Shown: positions 48,817 through 59,802 of the stretch, one piece after another
Layout: the number at the start of each line of letters is the position of its first letter
How positions within the stretch are numbered: position 1 is the first letter of the stretch
Assembly: GCF_040939455.1 (NCBI RefSeq)
Contig: NC_134116.1
Span: forward strand, 41,617,400-41,681,399
Direction of reading: 5' to 3'
DNA length: 64,000 bases
DNA from: Microcebus murinus
Taxonomy: Eukaryota; Chordata; Mammalia; Primates; Cheirogaleidae
Notes under the pieces: generated by a model
What the model saw: the letters and a program-made list of their open reading frames with translations, nothing else
Told to the model about the DNA's origin: nothing
Database searches by the model: none
Position numbers and translations under genes: made by a program

Positions 48817-49579
48817 GGGAGAGGGTATTTTTGATAGTGTTGCTAGGGAGCTGAGATCCTGTATTGGGATAAATGTATAGCCGCTCTTGTAACAAAGCCC
48901 CAACTGAATGATAATGACATAAACCATTTTTTCTTCCTCTGTCATATAACATCCTGTGGCTAGTAGTCCGTCTCATCGAGGCCCATTTTTCTTCTATCTC
49001 TTGTCTCTCTTCCACCTCTCCCCATGCCAGTCCCTAGGACATTGTCTGCATCTTCATCTCAATAAGCATTCAATACTAGATCTATGAAGTTCACCTTCTA
49101 TAGCTAACAATAGTTTATTGTGTATTTTCAAATAGCTAGAAGAGAACATTTTGAATGTTCCCAATAAAAAGAAATGAAAAAAGTTTGAGGCGAGGAATAT
49201 GCTAATTACTCTGATTTGACCAGAGTAATTATATTGATATATCACATTGCACCCATAAATATGTACAAGTGTTATGTGTCAATTAAAAATAATTTTTTAG
49301 AAAAGATTCACATTTCAGGTGGAAAGAAAGAGACTAGAAGGAAGGAACCACATGCTATTTAAAGGGCATCACCTGGAAGTAACACCAATCATGTTTATTT
49401 ACAACATTGGCCAGTAAATAGCCACATAGCCATATCTGATGCAAGTGCATCTTAGAAAGGATGTCTTCATTTTGGACAGATATAATTTTGGGCTTCCATT
49501 AGTAAGGAAAGAATGAAAGGATAGAGATTGGGAAACATACAGACTTTTACTACAGACTTGAAGAGAAAGAGCAAATTTT
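48817..49579. other. Unassigned stretch
   Basis: No gene is supported. Minus frames at 48748-48945 and 48788-49015 overlap the Alu edge and each other. Confidence 0.45.
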
Positions 49580-50200
49580 GTTAAAACTTTGGGAGATAGC
49601 TTTCAGACCATTATTTCATCAACTATTTTCTCATTATGCACCAATCACTTTGGCTTCTCTTTCTAGATCTGTAATTAGTAGACCTTGTGATATTGTCTTG
49701 CAGGTGCCTACAACTCCACTTATTTTCATTCAATCTTTTTTTTTCTTCTGGTTCTTAAGACTGAAAAATTTTTACTGATCTATCTTTAAATTCATTGAGT
49801 CTTTCCTCTTTCATTCCCATGTCTGCTATTGAGCCCATGAAGTGAATGTTTTATTTCAGCTATTGTATTTTTCAATTCTAAAATTTCCCTTTGGCACCTG
49901 TTTCAATTATACAGTTTCTATTTTTTTGCTAACAACTTCTATCTTTGCATTCATTTTGAAAATGATCAACTTTAGTTCATAAAGCACAGTGACAAATTGT
50001 ATCCTTGCTTGATAATTTCAACATCTGAATCACATTGGGATTGGCATATTATTATTATTATTTTAATAATTGGCCAGATTTTTCTAGGTCTTTATTTGTA
50101 AAGTGATTTTGGATTATGTCCTGGACATTTTGAATATTATATTATAAAACTGAGTCTTGTTAAACTTATCTGGAAATTATTGAATGTTTTTCTTTTCCTT
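49580..50200 (-). mobile_element. Antisense L1M 5' region fragment
   Basis: The order 'cagaccattatttcatcaac', 'cttctggttcttaagactga', 'ttactgatctatctttaaat', 'tgctattgagcccatgaagt', 'ttcagctattgtatttttca', 'attctaaaatttccctttgg' and 'ttatgtcctggacattttga' is the antisense sequence of the 5' part of L1M/HAL1-type elements. Old but easily recognisable. It may extend further right, to about 50.5 kb. Confidence 0.8.
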
Positions 50201-53123
50201 CTTTGTTTTAGCCGGGAAGTGGCATGTTTTGGCTCAGATCAAAAGTTTTGATTTGCCTTCTATGGACGAAAAAGGCATGGCCATGCTTGTTAGTATCTAT
50301 TCTATTAATACATAGATTGGAATGAGACTGGGTTTTTTTGTCAGTTCTGATACAGATTGTGGATATCCTCTTTCTCCATCTCTCACATCTCCAGATTTCC
50401 CAAACACTCTATGATTCTGATTTCCCTTTTTCCGGCTTCTGACTTGTAAGCTAAAATTGTAACCCCTTTTGCTGATGTGCAATTTTCCAATACTATGGCC
50501 ACTCTTAGACAAAACTGAGAAAGAAAGCAGAGACAAAATAATGTGATCTACCTCACTCTCTTTGGGTAGTTGAAGTCCCTTTTTTGATTCCTTAGACAGA
50601 GAATTTTTTTTCTTTTTGAGGTTTTAGGTACCCTGCCATGGGATTGGAGAGGATTCCTGATTGAGGCTGCCTCAGAGCAAGGAAGAAATAGAAAAGAGAC
50701 AACAAACAAAAGAGATCCTCCCTAAACCACTCTCTGGCTCAGAGAGGTCCTTTTATCCTGTGTTTCTGCCTTGAAAACCAGGAGTTCCTCCTAATTTTTA
50801 CTGTTCATCTCTGCTGTATGCTCTTAAGTAAAAGCCAGGAGATAAGAAAAAGAAATGGAGGGGAGGGTGGAAAAGTGATCAAAACAGTAAAGTTACTACC
50901 TTTCATTTCTTTTGTATTCAAGTTTGACTTCCCTTCCTAATTCATCAGCTATTATTTACTTCCAGGAGTCCTCATGTAGTCTTTTTTTGGTATTAGTCCA
51001 GATTTTTTGTGTAATCACTGGACAACATAGGCTATAATGAGCTTATTGCATCTTGGTTATCACTAGAATTCTTTTACTAATAGTTAATATTTTATTGTTA
51101 ATGATTTATTTATTATACTACAGGTTTTTTTGGTTTGTTTACATTTCTGGCTGATAGCCTACCTAGTATATTTCTGGACTTCAGTGAGGAGAGGAAGGCA
51201 GATAAGAAAAATATGGGAACATCTAACATAGACCTAATATACATTTTACCTGCTTTATGCCCACTTTTCAGAAACAATTTGTGAAATAGGCAATCAATTA
51301 CCAGGACTTCACTAATTTGTGATACCTATTTATAATTCAATAAAATTCTGGCATTTTGCCTATGTGTCAAATTTTTCATTAATCCCATTTCAACTGAGTT
51401 GACATGGGCAACATGTTACTTCCACTTTGACTTCTCAAACTTTGTTTTCTAGAAATAAACTTACTTCACAGCTTTATAGAAGAAACATATCAGTGATAAA
51501 AATATATTAAATGCTTCTGCCATTGAATAAAATATTTACCTAAATAGGATTTTTACACTTATTTAATTCTTATGTAACCTCTTACTATTTCTTTAAAATA
51601 TCATTATGTTACATTGCACAAAAAGTGCATAGCACCACACAAAATAGGCAAGAAAAAAGTAAAAAAAAATCAAATTATGCCACATAAAATTTTTAAATAG
51701 TAAATTAAAGTCCTATTCTAAAATTCTTCTCATGTGTTTTAGCATTTTGAAGGATCCTTTCAAAATTAACCTTTCTCTATTCCATCTACACTTTTTAACT
51801 ATGTGTGAAACATTTTGATACAATGAGGAGGGACATTGTCTAAACAATTACTTTTTCCTGTTAGTAAACTTTGTATGACTCTATTACTCATAATCTAAAT
51901 TTAGACAAAGCAATGGATATAGCAGACATTCAATACTATGCTGGATGGATATAACCCAATCTATATAGCAGTATATTTCCTGGAATTGTTATCAAGAAAA
52001 ATCATGCATTTTTCCATGAACAGTAGTTCTCATGTACAATGTGAACCTCAGATTTTACAGGTCAAGCATTCCTAGCCTCTCATGTCACTAACGCTGGTCA
52101 TAATCAGAGATTAAATTAAGTTCAATGAACTTCCGGTGAGAAAATCAAACAGATGTTTAAGAAATCATCTAAATTGAAAACATTATTAAATTGATTATTA
52201 AACAAAGGGATTTAATTTAATACATTTTATTAAATGCCTAACCCTGCATATGGACCTATACAGGAACAACAAAGATGAAAGATATATAGGAAGGTCAAAA
52301 TTAGAATTCTTGTGCTCAAGAAAATTAGAATTTAGTAGGGACACATATACTGACTCAGAAGGCCCTGTTTTCTACACTTCAAAGTTTTTCTTCTACTTAA
52401 TATGAGGGAAGTAATAGTTTCCCCATAATACAAATATACAGACTCAGAGATGTTTAATAACTTTCCAAAATAGATTTAATGTTCATGTTTCTATTTAAAG
52501 CCTGAAAAGCACTAAGTAGATTCCAATATATTCTTTGGATACTTGCCATAAGAATTGCAAACAAAATGCCACAGAATTGATAAAAGGGAAAGAGATCTAT
52601 TTGGTTGATCATGAGGAGTTTGTGGAAATGATGGCATTTGATATTGAAAGGATTTCTTTAGAGAATGGAGAAGAAGGCATTATTTTTAGAAAATTGAGGA
52701 TAAGCTAGAACCCAAGTTGAAAAGTTAAAGATTTGTTCAAGGAACTACAAGTTCTAGAGTTATAAGGTATCTGCAGTTCAGTGTAGTCGTGCTGTAGAAG
52801 CCTAGCTTGAAGAGTTTGCTTGCCATTCGTTAGGCATTTGATGATCATTGAAGTTCATTGAGTAGAGGAATGAAGTTATGCTTTATCAAGATAAATCAGT
52901 CTGTGAAATTCTGTTATAGCAAAAAAACAAACAGAGACTACAATAAGATCACTCATAAATTAGAATTTATTTCCATACTGTACTATTATTATTTTTTCTT
53001 TTAGAATGTTGCATTTTCATTAGTTTCTTTCTTCCTTTTATTTTTCTTCTGGTGGTTGAGGGTCGTACATTCTATTTCTAGTTGCCTTGTCAGTGTCATC
53101 AATCATTTATCATACAACAATTA
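50201..53123. other. 2.9 kb of unassigned DNA
   Basis: No gene is supported; the 79-codon minus frame at 50297-50536 has no known domain and may lie in the tail of the L1M region. About 52370-52500 has 'aatagtttccccataataca' and 'gactcagagatgtttaataa', compatible with a very decayed antisense MIR. Confidence 0.45.
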
Positions 53124-53435
53124 CAGATATGTTGCTTAACAAGTGTACATTGTAGAAAATACATAAGCAATTTTGTCATTTTGCAAACATCATAGAGTAT
53201 ACTTAAATCTAGATGATATAGCCTACTACACACCTAAGCTATGTGGTATATAGCCTATTGCTTTGAGACTACAAATCTATATAGCATGTTACTGTACTGA
53301 AAATACTAGACAAATGTAACACGATGGCAAATATTTGTGTATCTAAACATACCTAAACATAGAAAAAGTACCATAAAAATGCATTATTAATCTTATGAGA
53401 TCACTGTGGAAACATAATTATGTTATGCATGACTG
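53124..53435. mobile_element. Tigger/MER2-like DNA transposon remnant
   Basis: It starts 'cagatatgttgcttaacaag' after a TA and ends 'tgttatgcatgactg', with termini that are partly inverted repeats. Interior landmarks: 'gcaaacatcatagagtatac', 'agatgatatagcctactaca', 'cacctaagctatgtggtata', 'agcatgttactgtactgaaa', 'tgtatctaaacatacctaaa'. I recall this order from the Tigger/MER2 group of old pogo-like elements in primates; the copy is internally deleted (about 310 bp) and codes for nothing. Confidence 0.72.
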
Positions 53436-54092
53436 GATTTTTGATCAATTTAGAAATAGTGAGTATCTAAATATCTATTCCAAATAAGACAGAAATTCAA
53501 CTTCTAACTCCTTTCCAGATCTTGCACCCATTTCATACTTTAACATCAATTATTGCAAGATCATTTGCAGAGTTAGTGATAAAATCATAATAATGTCATA
53601 AACAGAGTATTATATGGAAGATTATCCTTGAGTATTTTTCATCAGAAATATTTTTTATTGTTTTTGTTGCTTTTACATATAATTTACATCTTAAGTAATC
53701 AATAAAACTTAGCTTTAAACTATGATTTATCAGAAATTACAATCTTTCTGGAATTGAGAACTATGAAATTGAGAACTATTGAGGTAGTAAAAACCAGCTC
53801 TTTTTCTTTTATAAGCCCCTTTTCTCATGATGCTGAAACATCATGATTTACCTACTTGTGTAATTTTCCTATTAATCCTGCATAGCATTTAATGCATCCT
53901 TCAATCTGAAGACTTATCATTTCAGCTCTCAACAATTTTCTTCTATTATTTCCTCGATGATTTCTACTCTACTTTTGCTCCCTGTTGAAATTTTATAATA
54001 CAAATGTTAGAGTAACTGGTGATCATGCTTTCCATCTCCTTGTCTTTTGGAAATATTATTAGATGATCCAGATTTCAGATATATTATCAAAC
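53436..54092. other. Unassigned stretch
   Basis: A 13-bp direct repeat 'aattgagaactat' appears twice between about 53752 and 53779. The stretch 53920-54060 ('caattttcttctattattt', 'ctgttgaaattttataatac') could be a further antisense L1M 5' remnant. No gene. Confidence 0.4.
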
Positions 54093-54345
54093 ATGGCTGT
54101 TTTGAGCACACACTCTGGGGTCAGATTGTTTGGGATAAATTACCAATTCTCTCACTTCTTAGCTATATAATTAGAGGGTTATTATTTAATTTTTTTTGAA
54201 CTGACATTTTTTCACATATTGAAAAAAAGTGGAACTATAGATATTTGTTATTGTTGTAGAGATTCAATCAGATAATTCATGTAAAGTACATAGCATAGTG
54301 CCTGTCACATAAGTTCTTGACATTTGTTAACTGTTATTGTTTTGA
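54093..54345 (+). repeat. MIR SINE, nearly full length
   Basis: 'tgagcacacactctggggtc', 'agattgtttgggataaatta', 'cttcttagctatataattag', then 'agagattcaatcagataatt', 'catgtaaagtacatagcata', 'gtgcctgtcacataagttct' follow the MIR consensus from head to tail, with an AT-rich replacement in the middle. Confidence 0.85.
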
Positions 54346-57300
54346 TTCATTTTCCTGAAATATTTTAGATTCTTATTAATGCCCAATAGTCTCTCATGTA
54401 TGTATATAGATTATCCTTTTAGGGGATTAGTGGCTACTTTGAGCATTGACCCACCTTCTTCCTCATGCTCCAGATCCACCGCTTTGGTCTCATTGTATAC
54501 ATTATTACTAAAGGTGCTTAGGACAATCAGGGGAAAAAGGAAAGTCTGGGCTACCTACCTTTTCCAAATGCATCACCTCACTTTATCACCCCTAAAAGCC
54601 CAGTGACACCACTGATTGTCTCTGAGTCTCATCCTCCTCCAATGTTTCTACCTCCAACATATTTCACCTTACACATGTTTAGGGCTCAAGTGTTCTCTAG
54701 TTTTGTTTGTCTAGGTATTTGCCTCCATATATTTTCTGACCTTCAGATTAAAAATTTATTTCAAAGATTTATTTAATATTGGTGGACCACTGATAATGCA
54801 TTGAATGATTGTTCAGAGCCATAAGTTTACTCTTTTTAAAAACATTTTTGTTGTTGTTATTTCATGGGATTTGGAGCTGTAAGGAAAAATGTGACCTCCT
54901 GAAACCAATTTCAATAAATTGTTGAGAATGTCCTGAAAGAAGTTTTGCAATCTATTTTGATGTTCTCATCCTCCATGCCTAGATGTCTATGATCTATTCT
55001 AATCAAGTGCCTCTAGTGGAAGTATACTCTTGGCTATGGGAACTTCATCATTCTCATAGATGCCCTATGGAATCAGGATTTCACTGACATAACTGGGGGT
55101 GTTGGTCTCCCTTGATTGAAGAAATAAACCAGTTCCTTTTCACTCTTTGAACTGAGGGTATCAAACACTTTCACAAATCACTCCTCTGTCATTTATTCTT
55201 TTTAGTTCTTCTTCGTAAACATTAATACATTTACTTGTAATTTCTTAACATTAACCAGAGCTTGATAGGCATTAGGTCATGTTTCTTACAACTCTACATT
55301 ACAGTATAATATTTTCTCTATCATGGTAAGCTTGAAAAAAAATACAATAAGTTCTTCCATATTGTAACACTATAAACTGTTTTCTAAATAATCAGTAGTT
55401 AGTAATATAGTTATTCATTTTTTATTTCTATTTTTTCAACTGATACTTAACATTAATAAAGAATACAATTTTAGTTAACAGGTAGTTTTGAAATGTAAAA
55501 GAAAGGAACTAGCCAAGTATTACTTAGAGGTACCATTCTGACAAATATTCTATAACATTTTATTATTTAATCTTCAAAATAATTATATAAGGTAAGTGTC
55601 CTTTACCAAAAAATAGTTAAGGTTTTAATAATAGAAGTAGCTTTCCAAAACATGAAGAAATAGTACATGATGGATCTGGAATATAAAGTGTGCTGGATAA
55701 ATAAAGTCTATTTACTCCATTCCCCATAGATAATTACTAAACAAACTCTTTAAGCAAAATATATTTCTTGATTCTTTTTAAGATTTACAGAAGCATCATA
55801 CCTTACGATATAAAAATGCATGTGACTACAAAGCAGAATCAAGAAAGAAATTATTGCAGAGTGGATATTTCCACATTTTGGGAATGGCTTATTAAAAATG
55901 TGCACAGAAATCTTTACCCTGAGAATAAAATGAAAAAAAAATCTGTTAATATTCCAAGACATTATTCTCTTAATCTAGTTGTCACTAGGAATAAAACTCT
56001 AATATGTTTAATTGATTTTCTTTTTAAATTGAAAAATATAAAGATTACTAAAAGTTTTAAATATAATGAACATTAGATTCTTCCATTTTTCCAAATATAA
56101 AAAATTTCAGAATGTAAGGGTTAAAAGTACAATACCTGTAAAATTAATTTGTATTATTAGGCAACTTATGTTTTAGCTAAAACACTGAGTGATGTCAATA
56201 TGTGCAAAATAGTATCATAATGTTTATAGCGATTGAGCAAAGCACAAAGAGGGAAATGAGATTCCCAGATCAATTCCAAACTATTGTATTGTTTGTGCTC
56301 ATTTCAAATGCTTCCTCTGGGAATTTTCAGATTGTGGGGTTCAGAGCAATTATGCTTTCAATACACATGGAAATTTCTAGGATATAAACATTAGTAAACA
56401 GCTTATGTGATTTATCATGGTTAAGAAAAATAGCCATTGGAAAATGAAATATTTCAAATGTCATGTTTCTCTACAACTTAATAACATCCATACAAATTAG
56501 AGAATTTGGAGGCAATTTACATGTGTGAATAAACAGTGAAGAAGTCAATCCAGGCTATTATTTTTAAAATTGCCATAATTCGGAGGAAGAAGTCTAGAAT
56601 ATACTATTGAATGTTTCAGCATTCAAATAAGTTATAGTGGTATATTCTCTCAAAATAATTTATTTTATTTTACTTAATAACTGAGGAATGGGATACCTTC
56701 CAATCATACCGTATGTGGTTTACATACAATATGAATGGTAGGAACAGAAATGATCACAGTAAGCCAAAGAGACACTCTAACAAGAAATGTTTTCCCCATA
56801 GGACACAAGGTAGGAATGTTTATTTAAGGATTTCTTTGAAAGCACTACTGCGTATGATATAAGGGACTTATACTTTGGGGTAAAGGTAATATCTCTCTGT
56901 TGCATCTTTAAGTAAATAACTTGAAGCTTGAAATAAACTTGGAAACATGGATATGTTTTAACCAATTTTTTTTTTGCTATAGTCTAACTTAAACTTGTTA
57001 AACATATTTAACTTACATGAAATTTTCATTCACTCTAGCATGCATTCTAAAGTAACAAGGGAATTTTACTTAGTTCAAATCAACTACTAGCTTTACCTCA
57101 ACTTGAGAAAGTGAAAGTACTTCCAAAAGTAAAATTGCCAGAGACTAAACTTTTAACTTCTATTTTAGCTGTCAGATCCTACATTTTATTGTTTTCAGTG
57201 TACTAACGCATGATTATGTAACTGCTTTCCCTTTGGAACCTCTATAAAAATAGATGCATATCTTAAAAAGCTGTCTAAGGAAGTAGGATTTTAAGTAAAC

Positions 57301-58619
57301 AATACAGTAACTTGTCTTAAGGCTAATCAGACTTTTCAAATGTCAGGGAAACACAAAAACAAGCACTTGGATTGAATTTTTAGTTACTACTTCTTCAAGT
57401 GAATCAGACAAATATTACCCAATGTTTAAAATGTAAACTAATATAGCTTACTTGAAATTATTATAATTATAAAGGGTTAGAATTCCATATATATATATTG
57501 TGATTTTTCCATTTAAGTGCCTCTAAAACACACTTTAAGCTAATGGACAATACATTTTTGAGTGCAGGGAATCACAAGCAAGTTAGTAAAAACAGAAAGC
57601 ATTTTGAGAAGAATTGAAATATAATAGATATATAGATAATGACGCATTTCAACTGAGAGTTTGCAATAGTTATCTTCTAAGCAAAGCGTAAAGCTTGATT
57701 GAACAAAAGATAAAGTTAATACTATCTAATAAGAACAGACCATTATAGATCAGTGAAACTGCGAAACAGAATTATAAGACAAGGGGCAAGCCACATTATC
57801 TAAATTAACATTTTTCCAGCATGAACAAGAAGGGCCACTGTAGGAAAGCAAGAGCTAAATAGTATGGTCTGCATTTAGTCAACCTGAAGTAATTATTAAT
57901 TTATGGTTGTCTGTGAATTTAATGAAAATGAAAGCTATGAGGAAAGAATTGAAAGAGATAATGTGCCGTGAAATTGAGTTTCATTTATTTGGGGGCCACC
58001 TTTTCCTTTTTTGTTGTTGCTAAAGGAAAGAAAGTTAATGCAAGATGTCTACATTAAAATTTCACTAGGATTATGTAACCACTGAGTTAAATGATAATCA
58101 TTATATTTGAGAAGAGTTAATGCAAATGAAATTGAAGCCTGGATTTAGGGCCCACTGGCAAGGGCAGGAATAAAAACCCTCAATAGGCCACAATTAATGC
58201 CAAAGTTATAATTATTGTCTTTATAAATATGATGAATCCAGTAGCTATTTCATCAGAAGTTTCATTCTTACTGTTATCATGAAAATATCCCCTTGGATGA
58301 TGGCTTGGTTGGAAAGAATATATATCAAGAGTAAGGAGGTAGCCACAGGAGGCAAAACAAATCATCAAAATGCAACCATTTTCTTTGACCTCAAACAAAA
58401 TATTTCTAAATAGTCATAAGAGTGACAAGCCTTCCAGAGAATAACAGGCATGTCTAGTGTAATAGTCTGGAAAGAACAGCAGTTTATGCACTGAATTTTG
58501 TTGCTCCTCTCTCCCAAAATAGCAACTCTGTAGAGCCTCACTCTACAAAAATAGCAACTCTGTCTCCAGAAACATCTTCAAACAAGAAGTCAAGCGATCT
58601 AAATTGCTCTTAAAGTACA
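54346..58619. other. 4.3 kb of unassigned AT-rich DNA
   Basis: No gene is supported. Plus frames at 54379-54606, 55768-56076 (102 codons) and 56202-56387 and minus frames at 55750-55962, 56777-56965 and 58180-58398 show no recognisable domain; 55768-56076 and 55750-55962 overlap on opposite strands. About 55545-55690 resembles a decayed antisense MIR ('tttattatttaatcttcaaa', 'ataattatataaggtaagtg'). A 16-bp direct repeat 'aaaatagcaactctgt' occurs at about 58516-58531 and 58547-58562. 57.0-58.2 kb is free of repeat landmarks. Confidence 0.45.
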
Positions 58620-58648
58620 GGGAAAAAACAAAACAAAACAAAACGCTC
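58620..58648. repeat. (AACAA)n short simple repeat
   Basis: Units of 'aacaa' and 'aaaac' recur for about 25 bp. Confidence 0.85.
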
Positions 58649-58979
58649 AATTACTTTTCAGTGTTTTTTTCTTCCATGAAAGAAAAAAAATTATAATATT
58701 TAGAAATAATAAGAAAATAATATATTGATACAAATCTTAGATTTTATTTTGTTATCTGTGCTTTAAAAAAACACAGATAAGTCCACAGAGTGCAATGCAC
58801 ACAAAACATCAGAGTTTTCCTGAAAATATTATAAAGTATATTTTACCACACTTATAAATTATGTCTTGTGTTTCCTGAGTTGGATCAAAATTTATCTATT
58901 AAGAATATAAGGAGTAAAGGGCATGTGGGAAAAACAGAATATCTACTCTCTAAAATTGAAAATTTTCATAGAGTAATGC
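58649..58979. other. Unassigned AT-rich stretch
   Basis: No gene or recognised repeat. A possible small hairpin 'tgctttaaaaaaacaca' lies at about 58759. Confidence 0.45.
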
Positions 58980-59078
58980 CTGTCTTCCTTCCTTTTTTTC
59001 CTCCTTCCTTCTTTCTTTCCTTCCTTCTTTCATACCTTTCCTCTCTTCCTCCTTCCTTCTTTCCTTCTTTTTTTCTGA
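58980..59078. repeat. (CTTC/CCTT)n pyrimidine microsatellite
   Basis: About 95 bp of interrupted CTTCC and CTTT units, all pyrimidine on the plus strand apart from one short break at about 59032. It generates the Phe/Pro/Ser frame at 58868-59116, which is not a gene. Confidence 0.93.
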
Positions 59079-59155
59079 ATCAGCAAACATTTATTGGGCA
59101 TTTATTAAGTGCCTGACATTTTGCTTCTGTGTTAAGAAGATGCATTTAAATAAAC

Positions 59156-59600
59156 ATTAAGACATCTGCACCCGAATGTTTATGGCAGCACAATTCACTA
59201 TTGCAAAGACATGGAAACAACCAAAGTGCCCGTAAATTCATGAGTGGATAATTAAAATTTGGTATATGTTCACAATGGAACATTACTCAATTCTAAGAAA
59301 CGACAGCAAGCTAGCACCACTTATAACTATCCTGGATTAAGCCTAAGCCCATTATCCAAAGTGAGGCGACACAAGATCAGGAAAATGGGTTCCACATGTA
59401 CTCACCATCAAATTGGTACTAACTGATTAAAACTATGGTGCTCAAATGGTGGTGGTGTTCACCAGGGATTTGGAGGTTGGGGGGTAGACCCACATCTTAG
59501 GTATGTGGTGAGCATTGTGGAGGGAAGGGCATGCCTCTAACCCTTCCTAGGGAGAGGCAAAGATATAAAATGTAACCAAAATTAAAAACAAAACAAAACA
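59156..59600 (+). mobile_element. L1 3' end, different 3' UTR subtype, with AAAAC tail
   Basis: It starts in ORF2 ('acatctgcacccgaatgttt', then the decayed equivalent of AAQFTIAKTWKQPKCP), passes 'gagtggataattaaaatttg', 'aggaaaatgggttccacatg' and 'tactcaccatcaaattggta', then enters a 3' UTR unlike the other copies: 'accagggatttggaggttgg', 'catcttaggtatgtggtgag', 'cctctaacccttcctaggga'. It ends with AAAAC units at about 59580-59600. This marks a separate L1 subfamily. Confidence 0.85.
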
Positions 59601-59802
59601 TTCATCGGGTGTCGGGCAGGTGGGAGGGGGGAGGGGGGATGGGGGTATACTTACATAATGAGTGCGATGCACCACCTGAAGGATGGACAGGCTTGAAACT
59701 ATGACTCGAAGGGAGAGGGGTGGCAAGGGCAATACATGTACCCTGAACAACATTTGTACCCCCATAATATGATGGAATAAAAAAATAAATAAATAAACAT
59801 TA
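59601..59802 (+). mobile_element. Second L1 3' UTR inserted in the tail of the first
   Basis: It opens 'attcatcgggtgtcgggcag', directly matching the middle of the 3' UTR of the 9.1-kb copy ('attcatcgagtattgggcag'). Then come a G-rich block, 'gatgcaccacctgaaggatg', 'gtaccctgaacaacatttgt' and 'acccccataatatgatgg', with a tail of AAATA units. Its start lies right behind the A-rich tail of the preceding L1, so it used that tail, or its junction, as the target. Confidence 0.82.

Noticed and set aside
55768..56076. 102-codon plus frame rich in Lys/Asn/Ile
   Set aside because: AT-driven composition, overlapped by an opposite-strand frame, no domain.
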